NCBI GenBank assembly: GCA_902762905.1
Contig: CACWQE010000009.1
Location: forward strand, 1-64,000
From: an uncultured Lachnospiraceae bacterium
GTDB lineage: Bacteria > Bacillota > Clostridia > Lachnospirales > Lachnospiraceae
DNA: 64,000 nt
Direction: 5' to 3'
Shown: piece by piece, positions 37,536 through 45,439 of the stretch
Position numbering within the stretch: the first letter of the stretch is position 1
How the letters are laid out: each line of letters begins with the position of its first letter
Program-made: the position numbers and the translations under genes
Notes under the pieces: model-generated
What the model saw: only the letters and a program-made list of their open reading frames with translations
Databases searched by the model: none
What the model was told of the DNA's origin: nothing

Positions 37536-37627
37536 TCTATACCTCCGTGGAAATGGGATTTTTGTTACAAATGTACTATAATAGTATTATCGGTTTATTA
37601 TGATATAAAATATAGTTTATTTTCGTA

Positions 37628-38287
37628 TCAGACAATTTTTCCATCCTCAATATAAATAATACGATCACTATATTCTGCCATATTTTTATCATGTGTTACC
37701 ATCAGGATTGTTTTGTTCATATTTTTTAATAAAAGAAGATATTCCATTAATGCAGTAGAGTTCTTTCTATCCAGAGCACCGGTTGGTTCATCGGCTAAGA
37801 TTAGGGGGTTATCGGAAACCATTGCTCTGGCAATGGCAACACGTTGTTGTTGTCCTCCCGATAACTGATACGGATAATTTTTAAGATACTCTGCAATGTT
37901 TAATTTCTCTGCGACTTCTTCTATACGGTTTTTTCGTAATTTGAATTTCATGTTTTTTGCAAGCAGAGGAACTTCAATGTTTTCGTAAACAGAGTAATTA
38001 CGCATTAATTCATAATTTTGAAAAATGAAACTGATATTGTTCCTGCGTGCCAGATTTAGTTGTTTTGTAGTCATTCCATTGATCTTTGAACCATTTAATT
38101 CATATTCTCCGTCATCAAAAAAATCCATCAGACCAATACAATTAAGAAGTGTACTTTTACCGGAACCGGATTCTCCCATAATAGCTACAAATTCTCCCGG
38201 TTTAACATCAAAAGAGACTCCTTTTAATGCTTCTACGACACAATCTTTTGTAATATAATTTTTCTTCAAATTAGTAATCTTAATCAA
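37628..38287 (-). CDS. ABC transporter ATP-binding protein (MacB/LolD type)
   Basis: A 219-residue ATPase of the FtsX-permease-associated class. Walker [10 protein letters not shown] (about 38), signature LSGGQQQR (about 142), Walker [13 protein letters not shown] (about 162) and the His switch MVTHD are intact. Translation starts at TTG 38287, overlapping the upstream permease stop by eight bases with AAGGAG ahead, so the two are coupled. It energises the two permeases upstream. In this class the pair exports peptides or lipoproteins or confers resistance to antimicrobial peptides. Context suggests the Agr-linked export or immunity function. Confidence 0.9.
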   Translation of the reverse strand: MIKITNLKKNYITKDCVVEALKGVSFDVKPGEFVAIMGESGSGKSTLLNCIGLMDFFDDGEYELNGSKINGMTTKQLNLARRNNISFIFQNYELMRNYSVYENIEVPLLAKNMKFKLRKNRIEEVAEKLNIAEYLKNYPYQLSGGQQQRVAIARAMVSDNPLILADEPTGALDRKNSTALMEYLLLLKNMNKTILMVTHDKNMAEYSDRIIYIEDGKIV

Positions 38288-39530
38288 AACGTTCTCCTTT
38301 CAGTAGGTTGCAGGGACTCATTCGATTCACTACAATATAGGATAATATAGCAGATATAATTACAAGAATAAGCAATATAAGCAGTATCACAAAATAAACA
38401 ATGTATTTATAATTATCCAGCGTAAATGACTGCATAGTCATATTTGATAAAAGTATAAAAGAAATGCAGCCGGCAAATATAAATTTGATTAAATTGATTA
38501 TTACCATAAGAAGAAATATGTCCTTGTTAGAAAAACCATTTGCATATAAAATACCAATATCGTGTGAATCTCCAAGCCAGGATAATACGGATAAAATGGT
38601 GATGATTGTAATGACAGTGATCATCATAAAACAGACGAGAACTATACTAAATTGAAATTCCTGATTATTTTCTTTTAATATATGTCGTTCTGCTTGTGAC
38701 ATGGATAGGATATCAATATAAATATTGTTGTCTTGTGCGCTCTTTTCAATATTTGATATGTCCGTTTTTGCATTTTTTTCACATAGATAGACGTTATTAA
38801 TGTATAAAGTACATTCTTCACCTGTATAATCGGATAGATTAATAGGCTCAATAATATAGCAATTTAAAGGAACAGGCTGTACATCATTATTCAATAATTC
38901 ACTTTGTACCCATTCAGAATTTTCTGCAATGATACTAGTTACAATAAATTTTTTATTAGAAGAATTTGCAGTCAATACATCACCAATATGTATCCATTTT
39001 GATAAGGAAGCTCCAATCGCAATCTCTATATATCCGTTATCCCGTATAGAAAGATCAATGGGGTTACCATCCATATCATGGATGCCAACGGAATTTAATA
39101 AAGAACAGTCACCGATTAATGTAGGAATCATAAGTTCATCAGGAAGTTGTGGGTTTATCAGGTCGGGACACATTTGCTGCATTTGAGTGATTGTATGGGA
39201 ATCGAAATTGTTTGTTAGATTTTCACTTGTAGTCCAATATACCCCTATTGGATATTTCTTTCTCTGCTCAATAAGAAAATCTCTATAATTTTCATAATAT
39301 TTGTCGTATGCAAATGATATATATTTGGATTCTATCTTATATATATTATTATGATTAGAACCAAGCACATGTCTTTCATTCAGTATGTTTGAAACGGAAT
39401 ATAAAAAGGTATAAAAAGTTCCATAAAAAACTAAAATACCAGCCAACATTAGTAAAACAGATATTATAAAGAAACGTAATTTATTAAAAATACGGAGCAT
39501 ACATAAATAGATAAGATTTTGAAATTTCAT
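38280..39530 (-). CDS. ABC transporter permease, FtsX/MacB-like
   Basis: A 416-residue permease. One N-terminal membrane helix (about residues 20-45) is followed by a large extracytoplasmic domain of about 230 residues and three C-terminal helices (about 290-320, 335-360, 375-405). This is the MacB-like arrangement. ATG 39530 was chosen because GGAG lies six bases upstream, although an in-frame ATG exists at 39542. It pairs with the second permease and the ATPase. Sequence divergence from standard MacB suggests a specialised substrate. Confidence 0.8.
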   Translation of the reverse strand: MKFQNLIYLCMLRIFNKLRFFIISVLLMLAGILVFYGTFYTFLYSVSNILNERHVLGSNHNNIYKIESKYISFAYDKYYENYRDFLIEQRKKYPIGVYWTTSENLTNNFDSHTITQMQQMCPDLINPQLPDELMIPTLIGDCSLLNSVGIHDMDGNPIDLSIRDNGYIEIAIGASLSKWIHIGDVLTANSSNKKFIVTSIIAENSEWVQSELLNNDVQPVPLNCYIIEPINLSDYTGEECTLYINNVYLCEKNAKTDISNIEKSAQDNNIYIDILSMSQAERHILKENNQEFQFSIVLVCFMMITVITIITILSVLSWLGDSHDIGILYANGFSNKDIFLLMVIINLIKFIFAGCISFILLSNMTMQSFTLDNYKYIVYFVILLILLILVIISAILSYIVVNRMSPCNLLKGERFD

Positions 39531-39553
39531 AATAATCTCCATTCATTTCAGGA

Positions 39554-40651
39554 TTATAGCCGCGCGGTTATTCCCTCTTTCAGTAATAGATAAATTGGTC
39601 TTACACAAATTAGAAGAAGAGAAAAAAGGAAAATACCACAATAGATAATGGCAATATCAAAAGAAAAAAATAAATGATATTCTTCCATTAAATTTTTTTG
39701 AAAAGTGTGTAATAAAAGTAAACAAATCAAAAATATAAGGCTGCTAACTAAAACAATTGATAAAATGGATCTGATCAAACAAAAAAGCAATTGACCATTT
39801 GAATATCCAAATGCCCGGCGTATCTTCATTTCATGAATTCTTTGGGTGAGCCAGAATCGAATTACGATAGACAGGCATATAAAACAAAAAAGAAAAATGA
39901 TCGCACAATATTCAGCTTCGTTTCGAAAAGGAACAGAGGAGGAGAGATAAGAGCTGCTATCCCGTGCTGCAATTTCTTTTTTTATTTTATAAGAAGGAAG
40001 CAGATATTGCGTATAGATTTCATCAACATCTGACTGGTCACTCTCTAATGTAATGGTGATTCCTGCTTTTCCATTATCCAAAAGAGATTGTTCTAGATTT
40101 GATCCAAGGCAATCTAAATAAAGAACAATAGAGTCATCGAAAATGGAACTTGTTTCGGAGCCTAAAATACCAATTACCTGATAGGGTTGACCAAATAACT
40201 TGTAATATAAATGATTATTTTTTTTATATGCATATTTTACGTCGTTTTTGCCAATCAGAATAATCGGTGTGCCAGCCTCTAACATAGAGGAATCTGCATA
40301 TTGCCCTGAAAGAAGGGGATATTTTTCTTTATAAGAAGAAACAATAACCGTACAGATTCTGGAGGCTTGACATGCATTATCATATGCCATAACCCATGGA
40401 ATTTTGATATTGCAATTTAGATCAGAAGTAAGGTTTGGAATATCTTTTTTCGATTGGATCGCTGTACTCAGATTTATAGTATATTTGTAATCGTATCGAT
40501 TGGTATCGTGGGATTCATTCAGAATGTTTCGGAATATTAGTATGCCGAATTGTGAGGCCAGCATAGATATGACCAGACAGGTGATCATTGCGATACCGGA
40601 TATCCGATAACGGGTACATTCTATTTTAATGGATTGTAACCAATGTATCAT
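39554..40651 (-). CDS. ABC transporter permease, FtsX/MacB-like (second)
   Basis: A 365-residue permease with the same architecture as its neighbour: an N-terminal helix (about 15-40), an extracytoplasmic domain of about 200 residues, and three C-terminal helices. AGGAG lies nine bases before ATG 40651. The two permeases presumably form a heterodimer. A hairpin at 40680-40720 separates it from the two exported-protein genes upstream and may reduce transcript flow into the transporter genes. Confidence 0.78.
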   Translation of the reverse strand: MIHWLQSIKIECTRYRISGIAMITCLVISMLASQFGILIFRNILNESHDTNRYDYKYTINLSTAIQSKKDIPNLTSDLNCNIKIPWVMAYDNACQASRICTVIVSSYKEKYPLLSGQYADSSMLEAGTPIILIGKNDVKYAYKKNNHLYYKLFGQPYQVIGILGSETSSIFDDSIVLYLDCLGSNLEQSLLDNGKAGITITLESDQSDVDEIYTQYLLPSYKIKKEIAARDSSSYLSSSVPFRNEAEYCAIIFLFCFICLSIVIRFWLTQRIHEMKIRRAFGYSNGQLLFCLIRSILSIVLVSSLIFLICLLLLHTFQKNLMEEYHLFFSFDIAIIYCGIFLFSLLLICVRPIYLLLKEGITARL

Positions 40652-40679
40652 AAGCACTTTCTCCTATGCATAAGCAAAT

Positions 40680-40720
40680 AACTATTCAGAACTATGCAAA
40701 TGCAATCGTTCTGAATAGTT
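40680..40720 (-). other. intercistronic hairpin in the agr-linked operon
   Basis: Perfect 13-bp inverted repeats (AACTATTCAGAAC and complement, 40680-40692 and 40708-40720) lie five bases beyond the stop of the 40726 gene. On the minus strand only a short T-run follows (ATTTGC), so it looks like a partial terminator or an mRNA-stabilising hairpin rather than a strong end. Confidence 0.6.
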
Positions 40721-40725
40721 GTATG

Positions 40726-41196
40726 TTAATTTGCCATCATTTGTTTTAACTCATTTTTATCTTGTTTCTTTTGTAAATATTGTTCCCATTTTGTTAATTT
40801 CTGTTGTATCCATGCCTCCGAAGTTGCGATCGTTCCGGGAATTGCAGTCTCGGATATATAGCATTCGCTGACTCCTGAAAAATTTAATAAAACAGACGAA
40901 TCACAGGTCTTGTCGATTGTAATAGATTTTAAAAGATCTTCTCCTTTGGCATCTTTCGTTATGGTCAAAGTAATTTCACCATCTTCTATATAGTACGAAT
41001 ATAGAAGTTTGCTTTCTTTTGTGCAATCGACCTTAAGGGATTCTATTCCATTCATATATGGAGTATCTTTTTCATAGGAGCCAGACCAACCGGTATAATT
41101 TACCCAATCGGAACTTGCCAAATATAAATATAAAAGACAGCCAATAATCAGTGTGAAACAAAAAATAGATAATATTTTTTTCTTAAAGGTACTCAT
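40726..41196 (-). CDS. membrane-anchored extracytoplasmic protein, unknown
   Basis: A 156-residue protein with an N-terminal membrane helix (about 8-26) and the rest outside. The exterior domain has beta-rich character and two cysteines (VDCTKES and KTCDSS) plus CYISET. No family is recognised. It starts two bases after the stop of the secreted-protein gene upstream. Its place in the agr-linked transporter operon makes an immunity, accessory or receptor role possible, which is inference. Confidence 0.65.
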   Translation of the reverse strand: MSTFKKKILSIFCFTLIIGCLLYLYLASSDWVNYTGWSGSYEKDTPYMNGIESLKVDCTKESKLLYSYYIEDGEITLTITKDAKGEDLLKSITIDKTCDSSVLLNFSGVSECYISETAIPGTIATSEAWIQQKLTKWEQYLQKKQDKNELKQMMAN

Positions 41197-41198
41197 AC

Positions 41199-41561
41199 TT
41201 ATTTAAGTTCAAGAGTAAGGCTATTTCCAATTGGTCGATATGAATCATCTTTTAAATTATGATAGCTTACAAATCGATTGCCACCATTGGAAGATAAAAA
41301 TTTTGAGATATACCCCAAATCTTGTCCGGATGTGCTGTTCTTTGCCGTATTATTTTTGTAAGAAAAAATACCGACATATGCAATAACATCTGTTGCTCCA
41401 TTAGAATCTGTTGTTGCACCAGCATTACTGTCTTTGACACCGGTTAATGTATAATTCATTGTATAAGATCCTTTTTTTACGCTATTAGATTTGGCAAAGG
41501 CACATATTGCTGTAGATAATATAAGGCTGCAAATTAAAATTACTGAAAATGTTTTTTTCAT
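41199..41561 (-). CDS. small secreted protein downstream of agrD
   Basis: A 120-residue protein with a clear Sec signal peptide (MKKTFSVILICSLILSTAICAFA then KSN). The mature 97 residues are polar, Gly/Ser/Asn-rich, and lack cysteine, Gly-Gly leader or known domains. AGGAGG precedes its ATG, and it starts 21 bp after the agrD stop. Position makes it the first product likely induced by the Agr circuit. A bacteriocin, a pilin-like or surface factor are all possible. It is not recognisably a lactococcin 972 homologue. Confidence 0.7.
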   Translation of the reverse strand: MKKTFSVILICSLILSTAICAFAKSNSVKKGSYTMNYTLTGVKDSNAGATTDSNGATDVIAYVGIFSYKNNTAKNSTSGQDLGYISKFLSSNGGNRFVSYHNLKDDSYRPIGNSLTLELK

Positions 41562-41582
41562 AATGTGATCCTCCTTAAATAA

Positions 41583-41714
41583 CTATTTCTGATACTTTTC
41601 TCTTGCGGATTTTGGTTCCTTTGGCTGATAACAGTATTTTGGTGATGTAGCACATACCGCCTGTTTTGCTGCCTGTTTTCCGATTACAGCAAGTAAGTGT
41701 GATAATTGTTTCAT
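41583..41714 (-). CDS. agrD: AgrD-like autoinducing peptide precursor
   Basis: A 43-residue propeptide encoded just downstream of agrB. AGGAGG lies nine bases before ATG 41714. An amphipathic N-terminal helix (residues 1-20) is followed by C21-A-T-S24-P-K-Y-C28, then Y29-QPKEPKS and a charged tail. The YQPKEPKS segment matches the AgrB-recognised C-terminal region of clostridial AgrD (HQPEEPKSL in Clostridium perfringens). By that alignment the ring would be the five residues S24-C28, a serine lactone, with C21 in the exocyclic tail; a larger ring from C21 is the alternative. The ring choice is inference. Confidence 0.85.
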   Translation of the reverse strand: MKQLSHLLAVIGKQAAKQAVCATSPKYCYQPKEPKSAREKYQK

Positions 41715-41750
41715 GGATGTTTCCCTCCTCTCTTTGGTTATGGTATTTGT

Positions 41751-42332
41751 TCATGAATGTGACTGTGAGCGATGCTCACTATGTATTGTTAATACTGCTA
41801 TGCTCATCAATGAACAAGTCAGGGTACTTGCAGCATTGATCGAATGGAGAGAACATAACAGTACAACAATTGTAAATAAGATGGATAGGATAAAAATGTT
41901 TCTGCGATTTCTTTTTATCTGATCCATTGTGAGTGGTTTGTTTGGATGTTCTACAGGAGCATATTGATAAATTAATACATAATAAACAATCTGAAGAAAT
42001 CCAATCACTATATAAAAATGGGGAAAATATGTAAGAGCATTGCCAAACCCAATCGACAAAAGATAGGTGAATAATGTCATTATAGTGCAACCTAATCTGG
42101 TGGATGCATGATAGCCTCCTGTATAGCGACGTATGAAAAAATAGGACGCTATATGCAGAAGGGTTCCGGTCATCTGATGCAGGAGTGCTCCTAATATCAA
42201 AAGTAGAAAGGTTTGTTCCATAGAGTAGATTAGAGTATCATATCCATATTGGCAAATTTCCCATTCTTGTTCCGGTATCTGTTGTTGACGCACTAAAAAA
42301 TCAGCTATCTTACAGGAAAGAAAATGACTCAT
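41751..42332 (-). CDS. agrB: AgrB-like membrane protease
   Basis: A 193-residue polytopic membrane cysteine endopeptidase that cleaves and cyclises AgrD. Conserved features are present: RRYTGGYHA with the catalytic His in TGGYHAST (about residue 76). The expected catalytic Cys is the Cys in TRLGCTIMT, about eight residues later, as in AgrB. About five hydrophobic segments follow. It is preceded by GGGGGA and by direct repeats that fit LytTR binding. agrD follows by 36 bp. Confidence 0.9.
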   Translation of the reverse strand: MSHFLSCKIADFLVRQQQIPEQEWEICQYGYDTLIYSMEQTFLLLILGALLHQMTGTLLHIASYFFIRRYTGGYHASTRLGCTIMTLFTYLLSIGFGNALTYFPHFYIVIGFLQIVYYVLIYQYAPVEHPNKPLTMDQIKRNRRNIFILSILFTIVVLLCSLHSINAASTLTCSLMSIAVLTIHSEHRSQSHS

Positions 42333-42391
42333 AAATTAAGTCCCCCTTTTTCTGTCATGATAACTGATTTCTTATATATTACAACAGGGTT

Positions 42392-42426
42392 GGCACGCTT
42401 TGTAGGATTTTAGGCACACTTTGTAG
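42392..42426 (-). promoter_or_regulatory. tandem direct repeats, probable LytTR regulator site for agrBD
   Basis: Two copies of CTACAAAGYGTGCC (plus-strand 42392-42405 and 42413-42426 as complements) repeat with a 21-bp period. Core 9-mers ACAAAG[T/C]GT are therefore 12 bp apart, the spacing bound by LytTR dimers such as AgrA. The distal copy overlaps the last codons and stop of the kinase gene. An A/T-rich -10-like stretch (TAATATATAAG) follows toward agrB. Confidence 0.65.
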
Positions 42427-43726
42427 AATCCGGTAGAATTATGGTGGTTACAAAGTAAGAATCCATCTCGTATTGTTGATAAATACCATCAAGTGACTGC
42501 ACAATCTTACGGACGCTTTTGACACCCAATCCATGCTGTTTCTTGTCCGTTTTGTTTGTAAGAAGAGAGGGATTTGTGGCTAATACCGAGGTTTCAATAT
42601 AATTCTTGATGGTTATATAACACATTCCTTTGTTCTGTTGAAGCTGTAGGAGAATCTTTCGGTTATCGGTATTCTGTCTACATTCGGCTTCAATGGCATT
42701 GTCGAGGAGATTAGACAAAATGATACCAAGATTCAGCTCTAGAGATGTGTCTATAGTTCCACTAATATTAACATAATACATAATATTGAGTTTTTTACAT
42801 TGCTCAGATTTCTCATTTAATACATGATTGAGGATGTTGCTGCTTGTATATACATATGTAGTATGAGACAATTGTTTTTGTGTGACATCAGTTATATAAG
42901 ACTTAGCTTCTGCAAGATGGTTCTGCTCTAAAAGTCCTTGTAGGATTGAAAAGTGTCTTGTTAAGTCATGTTGAAGGATCCGGTTATTATCGTATAGTTC
43001 TGTGATTCGGTTTAACATGACTTCTTCTTCCTGTAGACGGGAGAGTAGTTTGGTATTTTCTAATTCTTTCTGATGCTGCAAGTTCATTTGATAGACACAG
43101 ATGGTAACTGCAACACCGATGGCACAGATACCAATGGTTACAATTAGAAGCTGGGTTTCTTGTGATATAGTGAGGTTTCCTGTTTTGGTAATATTAATGA
43201 GAACCGAGCAGGAGAATAGAATTCCGGCAAATAAAAAGGCTGCGATTAGACAGAATTGATATGTAATAGATTGTTTTCGTAATAATGTAGATGCTATAAA
43301 TAGAAAGATAAAAAATACAATCTTGTGAAGAAGTAATAAAAATAGGCGGGGTACACCCAGTGAACACAATTGTTCAATACTTATCTGTGTAATAGAGACA
43401 ATACTATAAGTTACAAACATGTTTGAAAATGTAAGGAGTATAAGAAAAATCAGGGATACGAAGATTTTGCGGCTGATCGATCTGTTCAAAAGAAAAATCG
43501 AAAAGAGAAAACAAATCGTAAATATAATACTATCCTGTATTACAGAGTCTGTTGTGCTATCCTGCAAATAACCTAAAACAGCAATAAATACAATGGTAAT
43601 TGCTGCAAATATTTTGTTATTGGTAATGCGGGTATTTCTTCCTAATGTAAAAGTAACGAAGAGAATGCCATATGCAGCATCTAAGTAATTTGCAATATAT
43701 TCCGCAAGTTTATATATGAATTCCAT
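42410..43726 (-). CDS. agrC: AgrC-like GHKL histidine kinase
   Basis: A 438-residue membrane receptor kinase. Six or more hydrophobic segments fill residues 1-200. A helical linker with the H-box LQHDLTRHFSILQGLL near residue 250 carries the phospho-acceptor His. The C-terminal GHKL ATPase has the N box LSNLLDNAIEAE (about 335) and a GLGVKSVRKIV G box. It is the expected receptor of the AgrD-derived peptide. ATG 43726 has GAGAGG upstream; the gene overlaps the response regulator by 17 bases. Confidence 0.88.
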   Translation of the reverse strand: MEFIYKLAEYIANYLDAAYGILFVTFTLGRNTRITNNKIFAAITIVFIAVLGYLQDSTTDSVIQDSIIFTICFLFSIFLLNRSISRKIFVSLIFLILLTFSNMFVTYSIVSITQISIEQLCSLGVPRLFLLLLHKIVFFIFLFIASTLLRKQSITYQFCLIAAFLFAGILFSCSVLINITKTGNLTISQETQLLIVTIGICAIGVAVTICVYQMNLQHQKELENTKLLSRLQEEEVMLNRITELYDNNRILQHDLTRHFSILQGLLEQNHLAEAKSYITDVTQKQLSHTTYVYTSSNILNHVLNEKSEQCKKLNIMYYVNISGTIDTSLELNLGIILSNLLDNAIEAECRQNTDNRKILLQLQQNKGMCYITIKNYIETSVLATNPSLLTNKTDKKQHGLGVKSVRKIVQSLDGIYQQYEMDSYFVTTIILPDSTKCA

Positions 43727-44432
43727 GAACAAACCTCTCTAATTGTCTTGAATATTGTAACTTGATCTCATCAATACGGTCTCTGCTGACCGGCAGAAGT
43801 TTCTTATCATCTAAGAGTACTCCTTTAGAAGAAAGCCGGTAGATGTAGCGGACATTGACTAAATAACCGACATGAACACGGACAAAGCCATAGTCTGTCA
43901 GGCGTTTATCGTAATCGGACATCTTCGCTCGGATGTGATATACGCCGTTGGTCGTATAGATATCTAAGTAATGCCGGCTGCTTTCTATATAGATAATATC
44001 TGTGATCTGGCATTTGATCGTAGAGGAACCATTCCTGATATCAAAGAGGAAGGTCTCATTTGCCAGTTTGGCAGTCAGGGCAGGTATGGCTTCTGCAAGC
44101 TCTTCCTGCAAATGCGACTTACGAATGAAGCGGAAAGGACTGCATTTCACTGCTTCGAATACCATGTTGTCATGATTGGTGACAAACAGGATTGGAAGAA
44201 GTGGATATTGGTTAGATAATGTGTTGGCAACTGTAATGCCGTCGCCTTCCGGCATATCAATATCTAACAAGAGTACATCGGGGGTATCTTTTTTAAAAGA
44301 ATCCAATAAATCATGTGGATTATCAAATTCTTGTATTACAAAGTCCATCTGCAATGTAGCAGCGATATTATTCAATATATCAGTAATCTGTTTTCGGTCT
44401 CTTGATTGATCATCACAAACAGTTATATGCAT
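43710..44432 (-). CDS. agrA: AgrA-like LytTR response regulator
   Basis: A 240-residue response regulator. The receiver domain has acidic CDDQS near the start and the phospho-acceptor Asp in DVLLLDIDMPEGDG (about residue 57). The C-terminal LytTR DNA-binding domain (about 135-235) includes IIYIESSRHYLDIYTTNG and GFVRVHVGYLVNVRYI. It is the first gene of the leftward kinase operon and probably binds the 21-bp-period repeats upstream of agrB. Confidence 0.92.
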   Translation of the reverse strand: MHITVCDDQSRDRKQITDILNNIAATLQMDFVIQEFDNPHDLLDSFKKDTPDVLLLDIDMPEGDGITVANTLSNQYPLLPILFVTNHDNMVFEAVKCSPFRFIRKSHLQEELAEAIPALTAKLANETFLFDIRNGSSTIKCQITDIIYIESSRHYLDIYTTNGVYHIRAKMSDYDKRLTDYGFVRVHVGYLVNVRYIYRLSSKGVLLDDKKLLPVSRDRIDEIKLQYSRQLERFVHGIHI

Positions 44433-44623
44433 GTGGTATCTCCTTGTAGTATTATGTAACTAAATTAATTTGATTTATACTTTTCATTATACCAAAGCAA
44501 AACAGGAATGCAAGAAGCAATTGCTACATAAATATTAAGAGCATTGCCCTTTTGTTGTAATTCCGATTGAGATATGATACAATAATCATTAATTATCGTT
44601 AATTGAAAGAGATGGAGAAGAAC

Positions 44624-45403
44624 ATGCAGTTTCGACCATGTATTGATATACATAATGGACAGGTAAAGCAGATTGTTGGAGGCTCTTTGTTAGATGCCGG
44701 TAATCAGGCAACGGAGAACTTCGTAGCAACGCAGGATGCCGCATTTTATGCGGATTTGTACCGTAAGACGGGAATCCGGGGTGGTCATATTATTCTGCTT
44801 AACAAGGCAGGAACGGAATATTACGAGGCAGATGTAGAACAGGCACGTCTTGCACTCCATACATATCCGGGTGGACTACAGATCGGTGGAGGAATTACGG
44901 CAGAGAATGCAGGTGAATTTCTTAATATGGGTGCAAGCCATGTGATCGTGACATCTTATGTATTCCGGGATGGACAGGTGGATTATGAACAGCTGCAGGC
45001 ACTATACAAGGCAGTTGGGAAAGAACACCTGGTATTAGACTTAAGCTGCCGCAAGAAGGATGGAAGATATTATATTGTGACAGACCGCTGGCAGAAGTTC
45101 ACGAATGAGGTTGTCTGCAAAGAGACGATAGAGAAGTTACAGGAATATGCGGATGAATTCCTGATTCATGCAGTGGATGTGGAAGGGAAAGCGAATGGTG
45201 TAGAGGAAGAATTAGTGGCTATGCTTTCCGAAGAGGCAGATATTCCGATCACTTATGCGGGCGGTGTGGGATCATACGAAGATATTGAGACGATCCGGAC
45301 ACTTGGCAAGGGGAGACTGAATGTGACAATTGGAAGTGCACTTGACTTATTCGGGGGTTCTTTGAATTATGATAAAGTGCTTTCTATGATGGACAAAGGA
45401 TAA
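44624..45403 (+). CDS. hisA: HisA-type isomerase, eukaryote-like form
   Basis: A 259-residue TIM barrel: phosphoribosylformimino-AICAR-P isomerase of histidine synthesis. The start MQFRPCIDIHNGQVKQIVGG and blocks LQIGGGIT and LDLSCRKKDGRYYIVTDRW match the fungal/plant HIS6-like branch rather than typical bacterial HisA. ATG 44624 has GGAG six bases upstream. No other his genes are adjacent, so it is a stand-alone gene, divergent from agrA. Confidence 0.82.
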   Translation: MQFRPCIDIHNGQVKQIVGGSLLDAGNQATENFVATQDAAFYADLYRKTGIRGGHIILLNKAGTEYYEADVEQARLALHTYPGGLQIGGGITAENAGEFLNMGASHVIVTSYVFRDGQVDYEQLQALYKAVGKEHLVLDLSCRKKDGRYYIVTDRWQKFTNEVVCKETIEKLQEYADEFLIHAVDVEGKANGVEEELVAMLSEEADIPITYAGGVGSYEDIETIRTLGKGRLNVTIGSALDLFGGSLNYDKVLSMMDKG

Positions 45404-45439
45404 ATAGAAAGTAGGGATAGATAGGAATGGATAGGAATC

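Noticed and set aside
41199-41561. Lactococcin 972-type bacteriocin for the secreted 120-residue protein
   Set aside because: The expected Gly/Trp-rich pattern of that family is not visible; only the presence of a signal peptide and ABC genes is shared.
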